From Novosphingobium percolationis (GTDB taxonomy: Bacteria > Pseudomonadota > Alphaproteobacteria > Sphingomonadales > Sphingomonadaceae), in the NCBI RefSeq assembly GCF_020179425.1, contig NZ_JAILYM010000003.1, positions 124,001-188,000 of the forward strand: a stretch of DNA of 64,000 bases, in the 5' to 3' direction. The first letter of the stretch is position 1. Every line of letters starts with the position of its first letter. Of this stretch, positions 32,417 through 42,140 are shown in pieces. A program made the translations under genes and the position numbers. The notes under the pieces were generated by a model. The model saw only the letters and a program-made list of their open reading frames with translations, was not told the DNA's origin and did not search any database.

Positions 32417-33481
32417 TCAGCCGTCCGCTTTCGCGATTTCCTTGTTCTTTTCCGCCTGCCGTTCGAGCGCGATCTTGAGCATGGCCACGATCGGGTCGGC
32501 GAGCGCGAGGCCGAGGATGCCGAACATCACACCGAAGATCAGCTGTGCCCCCAGCACCAGCGCAGGGGCAAGGTCGGCCGTGCGCTTGGCGACCATCGGC
32601 ACGATGATATTGCCGTCCACCGTCTGCACCACGAAATAGACGATCACGCAGTAGATGCCCATCGCGGTGCCGCCCGAAAAGCCGACCATGACCATCAACA
32701 GCCCCGATATCGGCGCACCGATGTTGGGGAGGAAGGCCAGCAGGCCGGTCAGCAGGCCCAGCAGCGCGGCCATGGGTACGCCATAGACGGCCAGCGCAAT
32801 CCACGTGGCAACGCCTTCCACCGCCATGCCGATCAGCCGCCCGAACAGCAGCATACGCAAGCTGCGCCCCATGCGATGCGCGGTGCCATGGAAACGTTCG
32901 CGGCTTTCCTCGGGCAGCATCCAGGCGATGCCGCGCCGGTAGATATCGGGCTCCAGCACGAAGTAGATGCCCAGGATCATGATCAGGAAGGCAGTGGTGA
33001 AGCCGCCGAAGATGCCGCCCAGCGCGCGCGTCACCGGGCCGACGCCGCCGATCACCTGTTCGGCGACCTTCGAAAAATCGGCGCGTTCGACAAAGATCCC
33101 GCGGTTGTGCGCCCAATCGAGCAGCACTTGCGACTGTGCCTTGACGATGGCCGGTAGTTCCGCCGCCTGCATCGCGATCTGGTTGCCCGCGAACGTGACG
33201 AGCCACAGCACGAACGCCACCGCCAACAGCATGATCACGGCAATGCGCGCGCCGCGCGGAAGCGGCACCACGCGACCGAGCAGGCGTTGCCCGCCATCGA
33301 TCATCGAGGCGAAGACGACGCCGCCGAAGATCACCATCAGCGGTTGTGCGAGGAACACCGCCAGCGCCAGCAGCGCGGCCATGCCCAGCCAGACGGCCGC
33401 CTTCTTGGCCTCGTCGCGGACCGCATCGTCGCGGATGTCGGTCGGGCCGGGGCGCTGCGGCGGCCCGTTGCTGTCACTCAT
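32417..33481 (-). CDS. AI-2E family (PerM/TqsA-like) membrane protein
   Basis: Integral membrane protein of 354 residues with about eight helices. It has the family pattern of N-terminal helices, a large soluble stretch (about 110-200), and GLLAFLPNIGAPISGLLMVMVGF followed by DGNIIVPMVAKRTADLAP near the C-terminus. The family includes TqsA, but most members have other or unknown transport roles, so autoinducer export should not be assumed. GGGGGA lies seven bases before the ATG at 33481; an upstream ATG at 33496 is less well placed. It follows lepB by 16 bases. Confidence 0.88.
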   Translation of the reverse strand: MSDSNGPPQRPGPTDIRDDAVRDEAKKAAVWLGMAALLALAVFLAQPLMVIFGGVVFASMIDGGQRLLGRVVPLPRGARIAVIMLLAVAFVLWLVTFAGNQIAMQAAELPAIVKAQSQVLLDWAHNRGIFVERADFSKVAEQVIGGVGPVTRALGGIFGGFTTAFLIMILGIYFVLEPDIYRRGIAWMLPEESRERFHGTAHRMGRSLRMLLFGRLIGMAVEGVATWIALAVYGVPMAALLGLLTGLLAFLPNIGAPISGLLMVMVGFSGGTAMGIYCVIVYFVVQTVDGNIIVPMVAKRTADLAPALVLGAQLIFGVMFGILGLALADPIVAMLKIALERQAEKNKEIAKADG

Positions 33482-33497
33482 CGGGTGGTCCCCCATT

Positions 33498-34400
33498 TCA
33501 ATCGCGCGGCTGCGATACGATCTGCGGGCGCAGTCTGTTCCACGCGCGATGGGGGCGCAAGGCGTTCCACCAGCTTGTCGGGCTCCAGCCTTCGCTGCCA
33601 TCGAGCGAGAACGTCACGAACTCCGCGCGCCCGCCCACGCTGGACAGCGGGACGGGCCCGCCCAGGCCCTTTTCCTCGACCGGCGCGCGGCTGTCGGCCG
33701 AATGATCGCGATTGTCGCCCATCAGGAAGACGTGACCTGCGGGCACGCGCGTTTCGGGATAGTTGTCGAGCGGCTGCTGGCGATGGTCGATGATCCGATA
33801 GGTCGCGCCGTTGGGCAGCGTTTCGCGGAAGATCGGCAGCTCGCAATAGAACCGGCCATCGCTGGCGCGAAAACGCAGGCCGGGAAACTCCTCTGGCTCG
33901 CAGGGCTGGTTGGCATCGACGGGCAGGTCGAGCGGTGGCTCGACCGCTTGTGGTACGGGCCTGCCGTTGAGGACGATCTGCCCGTTCACCACCGCGATGC
34001 GGTCGCCCGGCAGCGCGACGACGCGCTTGATGTAGTCCTCGTCGCTTGTCGGCGGCACCACGATGACCACGTCGCCATATTCGGGCACCTGTCCGAACAG
34101 GCGGCCCGGCGAGCGCGGCAGTACGTGGAACGAGGCCGAGACCCACGACCAGCCGTACGGATACTTCGACACCACCAGCCGATCACCCACGAGCAGCGTC
34201 GGCATCATTGAGATCGACGGGATGTAGAATGGCTTGGCCACGAACGAATGGAAGCCGCTCACCGCCAGCAGCATCACCGCAAGGCCGCGCAGTTCCATCC
34301 ACCAGTCGACCAGCCCCGCATCCTGCGGTGGCGATTCGGGGACCGGGGAAGGTGCGGGCGCGGGCAGGGGCGAGGACGGTGCCTGCGGCTCTTCGCTCAC
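33498..34400 (-). CDS. lepB: signal peptidase I
   Basis: Inner-membrane serine protease that removes Sec and Tat signal peptides. A Pro/Ala-rich cytosolic tail (1-30) is followed by a membrane helix (about 36-55), the catalytic Ser64 in [10 protein letters not shown], the general-base Lys125 in [12 protein letters not shown], and the C-terminal [12 protein letters not shown] box. The 300 residues are usual for alphaproteobacteria. The GTG start overlaps the acpS stop by three bases (GTGA). The acpS-lepB order is widely conserved, although rnc and era, which commonly follow, are absent here. Confidence 0.95.
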   Translation of the reverse strand: MSEEPQAPSSPLPAPAPSPVPESPPQDAGLVDWWMELRGLAVMLLAVSGFHSFVAKPFYIPSISMMPTLLVGDRLVVSKYPYGWSWVSASFHVLPRSPGRLFGQVPEYGDVVIVVPPTSDEDYIKRVVALPGDRIAVVNGQIVLNGRPVPQAVEPPLDLPVDANQPCEPEEFPGLRFRASDGRFYCELPIFRETLPNGATYRIIDHRQQPLDNYPETRVPAGHVFLMGDNRDHSADSRAPVEEKGLGGPVPLSSVGGRAEFVTFSLDGSEGWSPTSWWNALRPHRAWNRLRPQIVSQPRD

Positions 34401-34810
34401 GCGCCACCTGCGATGGGGCGAGCCTCGATCACCACGAAGGCCTGCGCCCAGGGGTGGTCGTCGGTCAAAGTCAGGTGGACCACGGCTTCGTGGCCTGCGG
34501 GCGTGATCGCCGCGAGTCGCGCTGCCGCGCCGCCGGTCAGGGCCAGCGTCGGCGCACCGCTGCGGGCGTTCACGACGCCGATGTCCTTCATGAACACGCC
34601 TGCCTTGAAGCCCGTTCCGACAGCCTTGGAAAAGGCTTCCTTGGCCGCGAAGCGCTTGGCCAGCGTGCCCGCCTTGGTGAACGGCCGCCGCGCCGCCTTG
34701 TCGCGCTCGATCTCGGTGAAGACGCGCAGTTCGAATCGCGCGCCGAAGCGGTCGAGCGAGGCCTGGATGCGCTCGATGTTGCAGAGATCGGAGCCCATGC
34801 CGATGATCAT
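34397..34810 (-). CDS. acpS: holo-[acyl-carrier-protein] synthase
   Basis: Phosphopantetheinyl transferase that activates acyl carrier protein using CoA. The 137 residues contain the Mg-binding [12 protein letters not shown], the motif [17 protein letters not shown] and the C-terminal beta strands of the AcpS trimer. The ATG at 34810 lies 16 bases after pdxJ. Conserved order pdxJ-acpS-lepB supports the call. Confidence 0.96.
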   Translation of the reverse strand: MIIGMGSDLCNIERIQASLDRFGARFELRVFTEIERDKAARRPFTKAGTLAKRFAAKEAFSKAVGTGFKAGVFMKDIGVVNARSGAPTLALTGGAAARLAAITPAGHEAVVHLTLTDDHPWAQAFVVIEARPIAGGA

Positions 34811-34826
34811 GGCTTTGGCGTTGTCC

Positions 34827-35570
34827 TTACCGTGCCGCGTCCATCAGCTCGCGCATCCGCTGCACGCTGGCTTCCAGGCCGACGAAGATCGCCTCGCCGA
34901 TCAGGTAGTGGCCGATGTTCAGCTCGGCGAGCTGGGGAATCGCGGCGATTGCCTGCACGTTGTCGTAGGTGAGGCCATGGCCAGCATGCGGTTCGATGCC
35001 GTTGCGCGCGGCGAGCGCCGCCATATCGGCGATTCGCTTCAATTCCACCGCCCGCGCTTCGCCTTCGGCATGCGCATATTCGCCGGTGTGCAGTTCCACG
35101 ACCGGCGCGCCCAGCTTGATCGCGGCCTCGATCTGGCGGGCTTCGGGCGCGATGAACAGGCTGACGCGGATGCCGGCATCGGACAGCCGCGCGACCACGG
35201 GAGCAAGGCGGTTGTGCTGGCCTGCTGCATCGAGCCCGCCCTCGGTCGTGCGTTCCTCGCGGCGTTCGGGAACGATGCAGGCGGCGTGGGGGCGATGGCG
35301 CAGCGCGATCTCGACCATCTCGTCGGTCGCGGCCATTTCGAAGTTGAGCGGCAGCGCGGTGGCGGCCTGGATGCGGGCGATGTCCTCGTCGCGGATGTGG
35401 CGGCGATCCTCGCGCAAGTGCGCGGTGATGCCATCGCCGCCGACCGCCGCCACGATCTGCGCGGCCCGCATCGGATCGGGGTGGTCCCCGCCGCGCGCGT
35501 TGCGAACGGTGGCGACGTGGTCGATGTTGACGCCCAGCCGCAGACGACCGGGATTCAGCACACTGTTCAT
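34827..35570 (-). CDS. pdxJ: pyridoxine 5'-phosphate synthase
   Basis: TIM-barrel enzyme that condenses 1-deoxyxylulose 5-phosphate with 3-amino-1-hydroxyacetone 1-phosphate in the DXP-dependent vitamin B6 pathway. The 247 residues include the N-terminal [23 protein letters not shown], the catalytic Glu in MAATDEM, and [13 protein letters not shown] near the end. AAGG lies seven bases before the ATG at 35570, but only one base before another ATG at 35576, so the former was chosen. It follows pyrE by 16 bases. Confidence 0.96.
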   Translation of the reverse strand: MNSVLNPGRLRLGVNIDHVATVRNARGGDHPDPMRAAQIVAAVGGDGITAHLREDRRHIRDEDIARIQAATALPLNFEMAATDEMVEIALRHRPHAACIVPERREERTTEGGLDAAGQHNRLAPVVARLSDAGIRVSLFIAPEARQIEAAIKLGAPVVELHTGEYAHAEGEARAVELKRIADMAALAARNGIEPHAGHGLTYDNVQAIAAIPQLAELNIGHYLIGEAIFVGLEASVQRMRELMDAAR

Positions 35571-35586
35571 CGCCATACCTTTTCGT

Positions 35587-36177
35587 TCAGGCCGCCGCGC
35601 GGCTGCCGGGCTTGATCGCCGGAGTCGCCGCCAGTTCGGGCGGCAGTTCGTCGGGCGCATAGGTGGGGAAGTTGAGCGCGACGAGCGGGAAGAACGGCAC
35701 GCCCAGATCGACGATGCCGCCCGAACGATCGACCAGCGAGGCTGCGGCGATCACCTGCCCGCCTGCGGCCTCGATCGCCTGAATCGCCTCGCGGCTGGAC
35801 AGGCCGGTCGTCACCACGTCCTCGACCATCAGCACCTTGTCGCCGGGATTGAGCGCGAATCCGCGGCGCAGTTCGAACGTGCCGGTGGGGCGTTCGACGA
35901 ACATCGCCTCGACTCCCAGCGCGCGACCCATCTCGTGGCCGATGATCACGCCGCCCATCGCGGGCGAAACGACCTTCTGGATCTGCTGGCGCAAGTCACG
36001 CGGGATGCGCTGCGCGGTCGCAGCGGCAAGCCGCGAGGCGCGCATCGGGTCCATCAGAACGCGCGCACACTGCAGGTAATGGGCGCTGTGGCGGCCCGAA
36101 GAGAGCAGGAAGTGCCCTTCGAGCAGGGCCTGGCTGGCCCGGAATTCAGCGAGAATCTCGTCTTCGAGCATGGTCAT
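35587..36177 (-). CDS. pyrE: orotate phosphoribosyltransferase
   Basis: Pyrimidine synthesis enzyme forming OMP from orotate and PRPP. The 196 residues carry the PRPP-binding motif [14 protein letters not shown] and the FLLSSGRHS region near the N-terminus. It is the first gene of a run pyrE-pdxJ-acpS-lepB-AI-2E-DUF3089-ruvX. The promoter is expected in 36178-36260, where a TA run (36209-36218) could contribute a -10 box. A second ATG at 36171 is possible. Confidence 0.95.
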   Translation of the reverse strand: MTMLEDEILAEFRASQALLEGHFLLSSGRHSAHYLQCARVLMDPMRASRLAAATAQRIPRDLRQQIQKVVSPAMGGVIIGHEMGRALGVEAMFVERPTGTFELRRGFALNPGDKVLMVEDVVTTGLSSREAIQAIEAAGGQVIAAASLVDRSGGIVDLGVPFFPLVALNFPTYAPDELPPELAATPAIKPGSRAAA

Positions 36178-36302
36178 TCCGTCAGGTACCGTAGCAGGCC
36201 ACGGCTATATATATAGGAGACGTGCCGCAATGGCCCGCAGCGCACATCGCGGCAAGCCTTTTGTACACGTTTCGCGTCTCCCAAAAATATGCTTTGGGGC
36301 GC

Positions 36303-36331
36303 TTGAGGGTTGGGACATCGGCGCGTATAGG
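36303..36331 (+). promoter_or_regulatory. sigma70-type promoter for coxB
   Basis: TTGAGG at 36303-36308 and TATAGG at 36326-36331 are separated by exactly 17 bases. It lies about 75 bases before the coxB ATG and is the best match in the divergent pyrE/coxB region. Confidence 0.5.
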
Positions 36332-36413
36332 CCGGTCCAATCGAGGGAATTAGAGGGGTTGCGTGCGCGCCACATTGACGCAGCGCAAACAGGGAAAAGC
36401 GGAACATTCGACG

Positions 36414-37487
36414 ATGAGTCTTGCCGATACCGCCCGCCTCGCGGGCAATGCGATCCGGACCCTGGGCCTTGCCGCCGCGCTGAGCTTCGCCCCTGCGGCG
36501 ATGGCAGCTCCGGCTGCTGCGCCCGCTCCGGCTGTGGCCGCCAGTGCCGCTCCTGCCGCCGCCGATGCGGCGGCGCCGACCGCTGAAAAGGCCGCGCCTG
36601 CGCCGGCCGGGGATTACGTCCCCATGAAGCCGACGGCGGGCAAGGGGATGCCGGTCGATGGTGGCATGACCTTCCAGGATCAGTATTCGCCGACCGGCCA
36701 GCAGGCCCTGGCGATGCACGACTACATCCTGTTCCCGGTCATCGTCGCGATCACCATCCTGGTGCTGGTGCTGCTGCTGGTCGTGATGGCCCGCTTCAAC
36801 CGCCGCGCCAATCCGGTTGCTTCGAAGACCAGCCACAACACGCTGATCGAAGTCATCTGGACGCTGGTCCCCGTGCTCATCCTCGTGGTGATCGCGGTGC
36901 CGTCGATCCGCCTGCTGGCGCAGCAGTACAAGCCTGCCCCCAAGGGTGCGCTGACGGTCAAGGTGACCGGCTACCAGTGGTACTGGGGCTACACCTATCC
37001 CGACAACGGCGGCTTCGAAGTGATCTCGAACATGCTGCCCGACGAAGAAGCGCTCAAGCGTGGCGAGCCGCCGCAGCTTGCCGCCGACGCGCGCATGGTC
37101 GTGCCCGTGGGTGAGCCGATCCGCCTGCAGACCACCGGCGCCGACGTGATCCACTCGTTCGCCGTCCCGTCGCTGTGGTTCAAGCTCGACGCCGTGCCGG
37201 GCCGCATCAACGAGAAGGTGCTCTTCATCAAGGAGCCGGGCGTTTACTACGGCCAGTGCTCCGAACTGTGCGGCGTTCGCCATGGCTACATGCCGATCGT
37301 CGTAGAGGCCCTGCCGCGTCCCAAGTTCGAGGCGTGGGTCAAGGCCCAGGGCGGCACCGTTGGCGCCGCTGCGGCGGCTCCGGCTGCTGCTCCCGCCGCC
37401 GCCGCTGCGCCTGCCGCCGCGACGCCCGCTGCCGCTGCAGCGCCCGCCGCTCCGGCTGCCGACGCCTCCGCCGCGCCGGCCGCGTAA
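36414..37487 (+). CDS. coxB: cytochrome c oxidase subunit II
   Basis: Subunit II of an aa3-type oxidase that receives electrons from cytochrome c through its CuA centre. A signal peptide (about 1-31) is followed by an Ala/Pro-rich stretch (31-66), two membrane helices (about 103-125 and 145-168) and the periplasmic cupredoxin domain. The CuA ligands are visible: His247, Cys282, Glu284, Cys286, His290 and Met293 (QCSELCGVRHGYM). Residues 316-357 form an unusual second Ala/Pro tail. The ATG at 36414 is preferred over a GTG at 36363 because it begins a proper signal peptide. Confidence 0.95.
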   Translation: MSLADTARLAGNAIRTLGLAAALSFAPAAMAAPAAAPAPAVAASAAPAAADAAAPTAEKAAPAPAGDYVPMKPTAGKGMPVDGGMTFQDQYSPTGQQALAMHDYILFPVIVAITILVLVLLLVVMARFNRRANPVASKTSHNTLIEVIWTLVPVLILVVIAVPSIRLLAQQYKPAPKGALTVKVTGYQWYWGYTYPDNGGFEVISNMLPDEEALKRGEPPQLAADARMVVPVGEPIRLQTTGADVIHSFAVPSLWFKLDAVPGRINEKVLFIKEPGVYYGQCSELCGVRHGYMPIVVEALPRPKFEAWVKAQGGTVGAAAAAPAAAPAAAAAPAAATPAAAAAPAAPAADASAAPAA

Positions 37488-37514
37488 GAGAATCAAGGAC
37501 AAGGTTCGCACGAG

Positions 37515-39200
37515 ATGGCCAGTATTCCAGCCGAAGGCTTCGATGTGCACGATCATGCACACGACCACGATCATGATCACAAGCCGGCGTTCTTCGCCCG
37601 CTGGTTCATGTCGACCAACCACAAGGACATCGGCACGATGTACCTGATCTTCGCGATCTTCGCGGGGCTCATCGGTGGTGCCGTGTCGGGCATGATGCGC
37701 GCCGAACTGGCGCAGCCGGGGATCCAGTACCTCGGCATGTTCGCCCAGTTCCTGGGTGAAAAGAACCCGAGCTTCGACCAGCAACTCCACCTGTGGAACG
37801 TGCTGATCACCGCGCACGGCCTGATCATGGTGTTCTTCATGGTCATGCCCGCGATCATCGGCGGCTTCGGCAACTGGTTCGTGCCGCTCATGATCGGCGC
37901 GCCCGACATGGCGTTCCCGCGCATGAACAACGTGTCGTTCTGGCTCACGTTCGTCGGCTTCTGCTCGCTGATGCTGTCGGCGATCTTCCCCGGCGGCGTC
38001 GGCAACGGTGCTGGCACCGGCTGGACGGTCTATGCCCCGCTCTCGACCTCCGGGTCGGTCGGTCCGGCAGTCGACTTCGCGATCTTCTCGCTGCACCTTG
38101 CGGGCGCGGGCTCGATTCTGGGCGCGGTCAACTTCATCACCACCATCTTCAACATGCGCGCGCCTGGCATGACCCTGCACAAGATGCCGCTGTTCGTGTG
38201 GTCGGTGCTCGTGACCGCGTTCCTGCTGCTGCTCTCGCTGCCGGTTCTGGCCGCGGCGATCACCATGCTGCTGACCGACCGCAACTTCGGCACGACGTTC
38301 TTCGATCCTGCCGGCGGCGGTGACCCGATCCTGTACCAGCACCTGTTCTGGTTCTTCGGCCACCCCGAAGTGTACATCATGATCCTGCCGGGCTTCGGCA
38401 TCATCAGCCAGATCATCTCGACCTTCTCGAAGAAACCGGTGTTCGGCTACCTCGGCATGGCCTACGCCATGGTCGCGATCGGCGTCGTCGGCTTCATCGT
38501 GTGGGCCCACCACATGTACACCACCGGCCTCGACGTGAACACGAAGATGTACTTCACCGCGGCCACCATGGTCATCGCGGTTCCCACCGGCATCAAGATC
38601 TTCTCGTGGATCGCGACGATGTGGGGCGGTTCGATCGAGTTCAAGTCGCCGATGGTCTGGGCGATCGGCTTCATCTTCCTGTTCACCATGGGCGGCGTCA
38701 CCGGCGTCGTGCTCGCCAACGGCGGCATCGACGACAACCTGCAGGACACCTACTACGTCGTGGGCCACTTCCACTACGTGCTGTCGCTGGGCGCCGTGAC
38801 CTCGCTCTTCGCCGGGTTCTACTACTGGTTCCCGAAGATGAGCGGCCGGATGCACTCCGAACTGCTGAGCCACATCCAGTTCTGGGTGTTCTTCGTCGGC
38901 GTGAACATGATCTTCTTCCCGATGCACTTCCTGGGCGTCCAGGGCATGCCGCGTCGCTACCCGGACTATGCCCCGGCGTTCGAGCACTGGAACAAGATCG
39001 CTTCGGATGGCTACATGGTCATGGCCGCCTCGATCGTGATCTTCCTGATCAACATCGCCTATGCGTTCACCGCCGGTCGCAAGGCCGAGGGGAACTACTG
39101 GGGTGAAGGTGCGACCACGCTCGAGTGGACGCTGTCCTCGCCGCCGCCGTTCCACCAGTTCGAGACCCTGCCCGTCATCGACGACGCGGCCCACCACTAA
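37515..39200 (+). CDS. ctaD: cytochrome c oxidase subunit I
   Basis: Catalytic subunit of the heme-copper oxidase, 561 residues and twelve membrane helices. Signature features include [11 protein letters not shown], the low-spin heme region [18 protein letters not shown], the CuB/active-site loop [17 protein letters not shown] with the cross-linked His-Tyr, and [13 protein letters not shown]. These mark an A1-type proton-pumping oxidase. The N-terminus carries a short His/Asp run ([13 protein letters not shown], residues 11-23). It follows coxB after 27 bases. A strong terminator comes after the gene, separating it from the ctaB part of the cluster. Confidence 0.97.
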   Translation: MASIPAEGFDVHDHAHDHDHDHKPAFFARWFMSTNHKDIGTMYLIFAIFAGLIGGAVSGMMRAELAQPGIQYLGMFAQFLGEKNPSFDQQLHLWNVLITAHGLIMVFFMVMPAIIGGFGNWFVPLMIGAPDMAFPRMNNVSFWLTFVGFCSLMLSAIFPGGVGNGAGTGWTVYAPLSTSGSVGPAVDFAIFSLHLAGAGSILGAVNFITTIFNMRAPGMTLHKMPLFVWSVLVTAFLLLLSLPVLAAAITMLLTDRNFGTTFFDPAGGGDPILYQHLFWFFGHPEVYIMILPGFGIISQIISTFSKKPVFGYLGMAYAMVAIGVVGFIVWAHHMYTTGLDVNTKMYFTAATMVIAVPTGIKIFSWIATMWGGSIEFKSPMVWAIGFIFLFTMGGVTGVVLANGGIDDNLQDTYYVVGHFHYVLSLGAVTSLFAGFYYWFPKMSGRMHSELLSHIQFWVFFVGVNMIFFPMHFLGVQGMPRRYPDYAPAFEHWNKIASDGYMVMAASIVIFLINIAYAFTAGRKAEGNYWGEGATTLEWTLSSPPPFHQFETLPVIDDAAHH

Positions 39201-39228
39201 GACCTGGCCTTAGGGCTGCGTTTCGAAG

Positions 39229-39256
39229 CACCCCGGTGGCGACACCGGGGTGTTTT
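39229..39256 (+). terminator. rho-independent terminator after ctaD
   Basis: CACCCCGGTG and CACCGGGGTG form a perfect 10-base stem with a GCGA loop, followed directly by TTTT and then CGTTT. It ends the coxB-ctaD transcript before the inserted hydrolase gene. Confidence 0.9.
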
Positions 39257-39331
39257 CGTTTCTGCGGCCGATTGCGGTTTGCAACCTCTCTATCGTGCGA
39301 TAGGCAGCGCCAAACGCGAGAGGAGATCCCG

Positions 39332-40297
39332 ATGCCCGAATTCCGCATGATCGATGCCGGCGAAGTGACCCTGCGCGCGGCCGTCGAAGGCAGCGGCCCG
39401 CTGGTGATCATGGTCCACGGCTTTCCGGAAAGTTGGTATTCGTGGCGGCACCAGATCGGGCCGGTTGCCGCTGCCGGGTTCACCGCCTGCGCCATCGACG
39501 TGCGTGGTTACGGCGGTTCGGACAAGCCTGCGCCGGTCGATGCCTATGCCATGGAGCACCTGATCCGCGATCTCGTGGGGGTTGCCGATGCGCTTCAGCC
39601 CGGTGCTCCGGCGATTCTCGTCGGGCACGACTGGGGCGCGCCCATCGTGTGGAACTCGGCCTTTACCCGCCCCGATCGCTTCAAGGCCGTCGCGGGTCTT
39701 TCGGTCCCGTTCGCGGGCGCGCCGACGCGCGCCTTCACCGATGTGTTCCGCGAACTGTTCACGTCGAAGGGCATCTTCTTCTACCAGGAATACTTCCAGC
39801 AGCCGGGCAAGGCCGAGGCCGAACTCGAAGCCGACGTGCGCCGCTTCCTGCGGGTATTCCTCCACTCGATCTCGGGCGAGGCGCCCGCCGGGGCCTGGCC
39901 GCTCAAGCCGGTCGATTCGCTGCTGCTCGATGGCCTGCCTGAACCGACTGCGCCTTCCGCCTGGCTCAGCGACGCCGATCTCGACTACTACGTCGCCGAA
40001 TTCATGGCCTCGGGCCTGCGCGGCCCGCTCAATCGCTATCGCAACCACGAAAACGACTTCGCCTTCCTCAAGGGGTGGACGGGCAAGACTCTCGACCAGG
40101 CCGCGCTGTTCATCGGCGGCACCAAGGATCCTGCCAGCACGCTGTTCGGGCAGGTCAAGGACCCCACCGCGATGATGCGCAATTTCGCGCCCAACGTCGA
40201 AGGCCACATGCTCGAAGGCTGCGGCCACTGGACCCAGCAGGAGCGCCCCGAGGACGTGAACCGCCTGCTGCTCGACTGGCTGGCCCGCGTCCGCTGA
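39332..40297 (+). CDS. alpha/beta hydrolase, epoxide-hydrolase type
   Basis: Cytosolic hydrolase of 321 residues. The oxyanion motif [12 protein letters not shown] (29-40), the nucleophile elbow [10 protein letters not shown] with Asp100, and a C-terminal His ([11 protein letters not shown]) match soluble epoxide hydrolases and related dehalogenases. An Asp nucleophile favours these over esterases. AGAGGAG precedes the ATG at 39332. It is oddly placed: it lies between ctaD and ctaB, after a terminator, so it has its own promoter or depends on read-through. No link to oxidase assembly is known. Confidence 0.88.
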   Translation: MPEFRMIDAGEVTLRAAVEGSGPLVIMVHGFPESWYSWRHQIGPVAAAGFTACAIDVRGYGGSDKPAPVDAYAMEHLIRDLVGVADALQPGAPAILVGHDWGAPIVWNSAFTRPDRFKAVAGLSVPFAGAPTRAFTDVFRELFTSKGIFFYQEYFQQPGKAEAELEADVRRFLRVFLHSISGEAPAGAWPLKPVDSLLLDGLPEPTAPSAWLSDADLDYYVAEFMASGLRGPLNRYRNHENDFAFLKGWTGKTLDQAALFIGGTKDPASTLFGQVKDPTAMMRNFAPNVEGHMLEGCGHWTQQERPEDVNRLLLDWLARVR

Positions 40298-40353
40298 TCC
40301 GCTGCGCTGAACCGACCTCGCGCAGTACCTTTCCAGCGGGGGGCAACTGGCCT

Positions 40354-41286
40354 ATGGGCGGCGGCAAGATCATGGAATCCACCAACACCCTGTCGCTGCC
40401 TGCCGATTGGCGGGACTTCTTCGCGCTCACCAAGCCGCGCGTGATGACGCTGGTCATCTTCACCGGCCTGTGCGGCCTGCTCGCTGCGCCGGGGACGATA
40501 CACCCGGTGCTCGCCTTCACCGCGATCCTGTGCATCGCGGTGGGTGCAGGCGGCGCTGCCGCGCTCAACCAGTGGTGGGAAGCCGACATCGATGCGGGCA
40601 TGAAGCGCACTGCCAACCGCCCGCTGCCTTCGGGGCGGATGGAGCGCAGTTCTGCGCGTGACTTCGGCTTTGCCCTGTCGGGCGGGTCGGTCATGGTCAT
40701 GGGCCTTGCCAACGGTGTGCTGCCGGCTGCGATCCTGGCGCTGTCGATCTTCTACTATGCGTGGATCTACACCGTCTGGCTCAAGCCGCGCACGCCGCAG
40801 AACATCGTCATCGGCGGCGGGGCAGGGGCCTTTCCGCCGCTGATCGGCTGGGTGGCGGTGACCGGCCACATCACGCTGATGCCGGTGCTGCTGTTCCTCA
40901 TCATCTTCATGTGGACGCCGCCGCATTTCTGGGCGCTCGCGCTGTTCGTGCAGACAGACTACGCCAAAGTAGGCATCCCGATGATGCCGGTGGTCGCGGG
41001 TGAGCGCGCCACGCGCCGCCAGATCCTCGCCTATGCCGCCCTGCTCCTGCCGCTGGCGGCCACGCCTTGGTTCATCGGCGGCGCGGGCGCGATCTACGGC
41101 GTCTCGGCGCTCGTGCTGGGTGGCATTTTCCTGGCGCTGTCGATCAAGGTCGGCTTGCGCACCAGCGTGCCGGGCGATGGTATGGTGCCCGAAAAGCGCC
41201 TGTTCGCCTTTTCGATCATCTATCTTTTCGCGCTGTTCGCAGTGCTGGTCGCGGATCGCTTCGTGACACTACAAGGCTGGCAATGA
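40354..41286 (+). CDS. ctaB: protoheme IX farnesyltransferase (heme O synthase)
   Basis: Inner-membrane prenyltransferase adding farnesyl to heme b to give heme O, the precursor of heme A for the oxidase. The 310 residues have about nine hydrophobic helices, with the diphosphate-binding motif [21 protein letters not shown] and a second loop [15 protein letters not shown]. The ATG at 40354 is ten bases from a G-rich site; an internal ATG at 40372 is an alternative giving 304 residues. The stop overlaps the following small gene (CAATGATGG). Confidence 0.93.
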   Translation: MGGGKIMESTNTLSLPADWRDFFALTKPRVMTLVIFTGLCGLLAAPGTIHPVLAFTAILCIAVGAGGAAALNQWWEADIDAGMKRTANRPLPSGRMERSSARDFGFALSGGSVMVMGLANGVLPAAILALSIFYYAWIYTVWLKPRTPQNIVIGGGAGAFPPLIGWVAVTGHITLMPVLLFLIIFMWTPPHFWALALFVQTDYAKVGIPMMPVVAGERATRRQILAYAALLLPLAATPWFIGGAGAIYGVSALVLGGIFLALSIKVGLRTSVPGDGMVPEKRLFAFSIIYLFALFAVLVADRFVTLQGWQ

Positions 41287-41441
41287 TGGCTGACGATCCT
41301 CAAAAGACCGACCTCGAGATCTTCCGTGCGCGGCAGAAGGCGCGCAACCGCGTGATGGGGCTGGTGCTGGTGGCGCTGGCGGTGCTGTTCTTTGCCATCA
41401 CCATCGTGAAGATGGGGCTGCACTCGGCGGGGCAGATGTGA
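41283..41441 (+). CDS. CoxF-like small membrane protein of the oxidase cluster
   Basis: Protein of 52 residues with a basic, polar N-terminus ([22 protein letters not shown] in two parts) and one membrane helix ([19 protein letters not shown]). Such small genes between ctaB and ctaG are common in alphaproteobacteria and are taken as oxidase assembly factors of the CoxF type. It overlaps ctaB at the start and ctaG at the end (TGATG), a strong sign of coupled translation. A second ATG at 41286 is possible. Confidence 0.8.
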   Translation: MMADDPQKTDLEIFRARQKARNRVMGLVLVALAVLFFAITIVKMGLHSAGQM

Positions 41442-42070
41442 TGACCACGGCGGCTCGTCCCGATGCGGCGCGCAATCGCAAGGTCGCGATCCTTGCCGCG
41501 AGCGGCGCGCTGGCGATGCTGGGGCTCGGTTACGCGTCGGTTCCGCTCTACCGCCTGTTCTGTCAGGCGACCGGATTCAACGGCACGACGATGCGCGCGA
41601 CAAGCGCGCAGGCGGCGGGGGTGAAGGCGACGACTCGGCCGATCACGATCCGATTCGACGCCAATGTCGCGCCGGGCCTGCCGTGGGTGTTCAAGCCCGA
41701 ACAGGTGACCCAGGATGGCAGGATCGGCGAACGCAAGATCGCGTTCTTCACAGCGAAGAACCTGTCTGACAAGCCGATCGTCGGGCGCGCGGTGTTCAAT
41801 GTCACGCCCGAGCAGACCGGTGCCTATTTTCACAAGATCCAGTGCTTCTGCTTCAACGAACAGAAGCTGGAACCGGGTCAGGAAGTGCGCATGCCGGTGA
41901 TCTACTACGTCGATCCCGCGATGTTGCAGGACGCCAACGCGCGCGACACGCCCGAAATCACGCTCAGCTACACCTTCCTCCTCGCTGCGGACCAGAGCCT
42001 GGCGCAGAGTGCGATGAAGAGTTCGACAACTGGTGGAAAGCCACTGGACCGCGCCGCCTCTGCCCGATAA
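41441..42070 (+). CDS. ctaG: CtaG/Cox11-type copper chaperone
   Basis: Membrane-anchored copper chaperone delivering copper to the CuB site of subunit I. The 209 residues show one N-terminal helix (about 18-36) followed by a periplasmic immunoglobulin-like domain with the copper motif QCFCFNEQKL and the conserved VPLYRLFCQATGF after the helix. The ATG at 41441 overlaps the stop of the small gene upstream; a GTG at 41438 is also possible. Gene order ctaB-coxF-ctaG-ctaE is conserved. Confidence 0.94.
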   Translation: MTTAARPDAARNRKVAILAASGALAMLGLGYASVPLYRLFCQATGFNGTTMRATSAQAAGVKATTRPITIRFDANVAPGLPWVFKPEQVTQDGRIGERKIAFFTAKNLSDKPIVGRAVFNVTPEQTGAYFHKIQCFCFNEQKLEPGQEVRMPVIYYVDPAMLQDANARDTPEITLSYTFLLAADQSLAQSAMKSSTTGGKPLDRAASAR

Positions 42071-42140
42071 AGGCGGCTCGTTATGCGTCCGGGCAGGTGG
42101 CTCGGACTGACCGGAATTTCATTGGGGGAATTCGAGAACC

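Noticed and set aside
32417-33481. Reading the AI-2E-family protein as a quorum-signal exporter
   Set aside because: The family name comes from TqsA; most members have other or unknown roles and no LuxS or quorum gene is present here.
36174-39197. 1007-codon open frame on the minus strand opposite coxB and ctaD
   Set aside because: It mirrors two certain genes. Its product is rich in His, Arg, Asp and Glu without domain character, as expected from the antisense of GC-rich codons.
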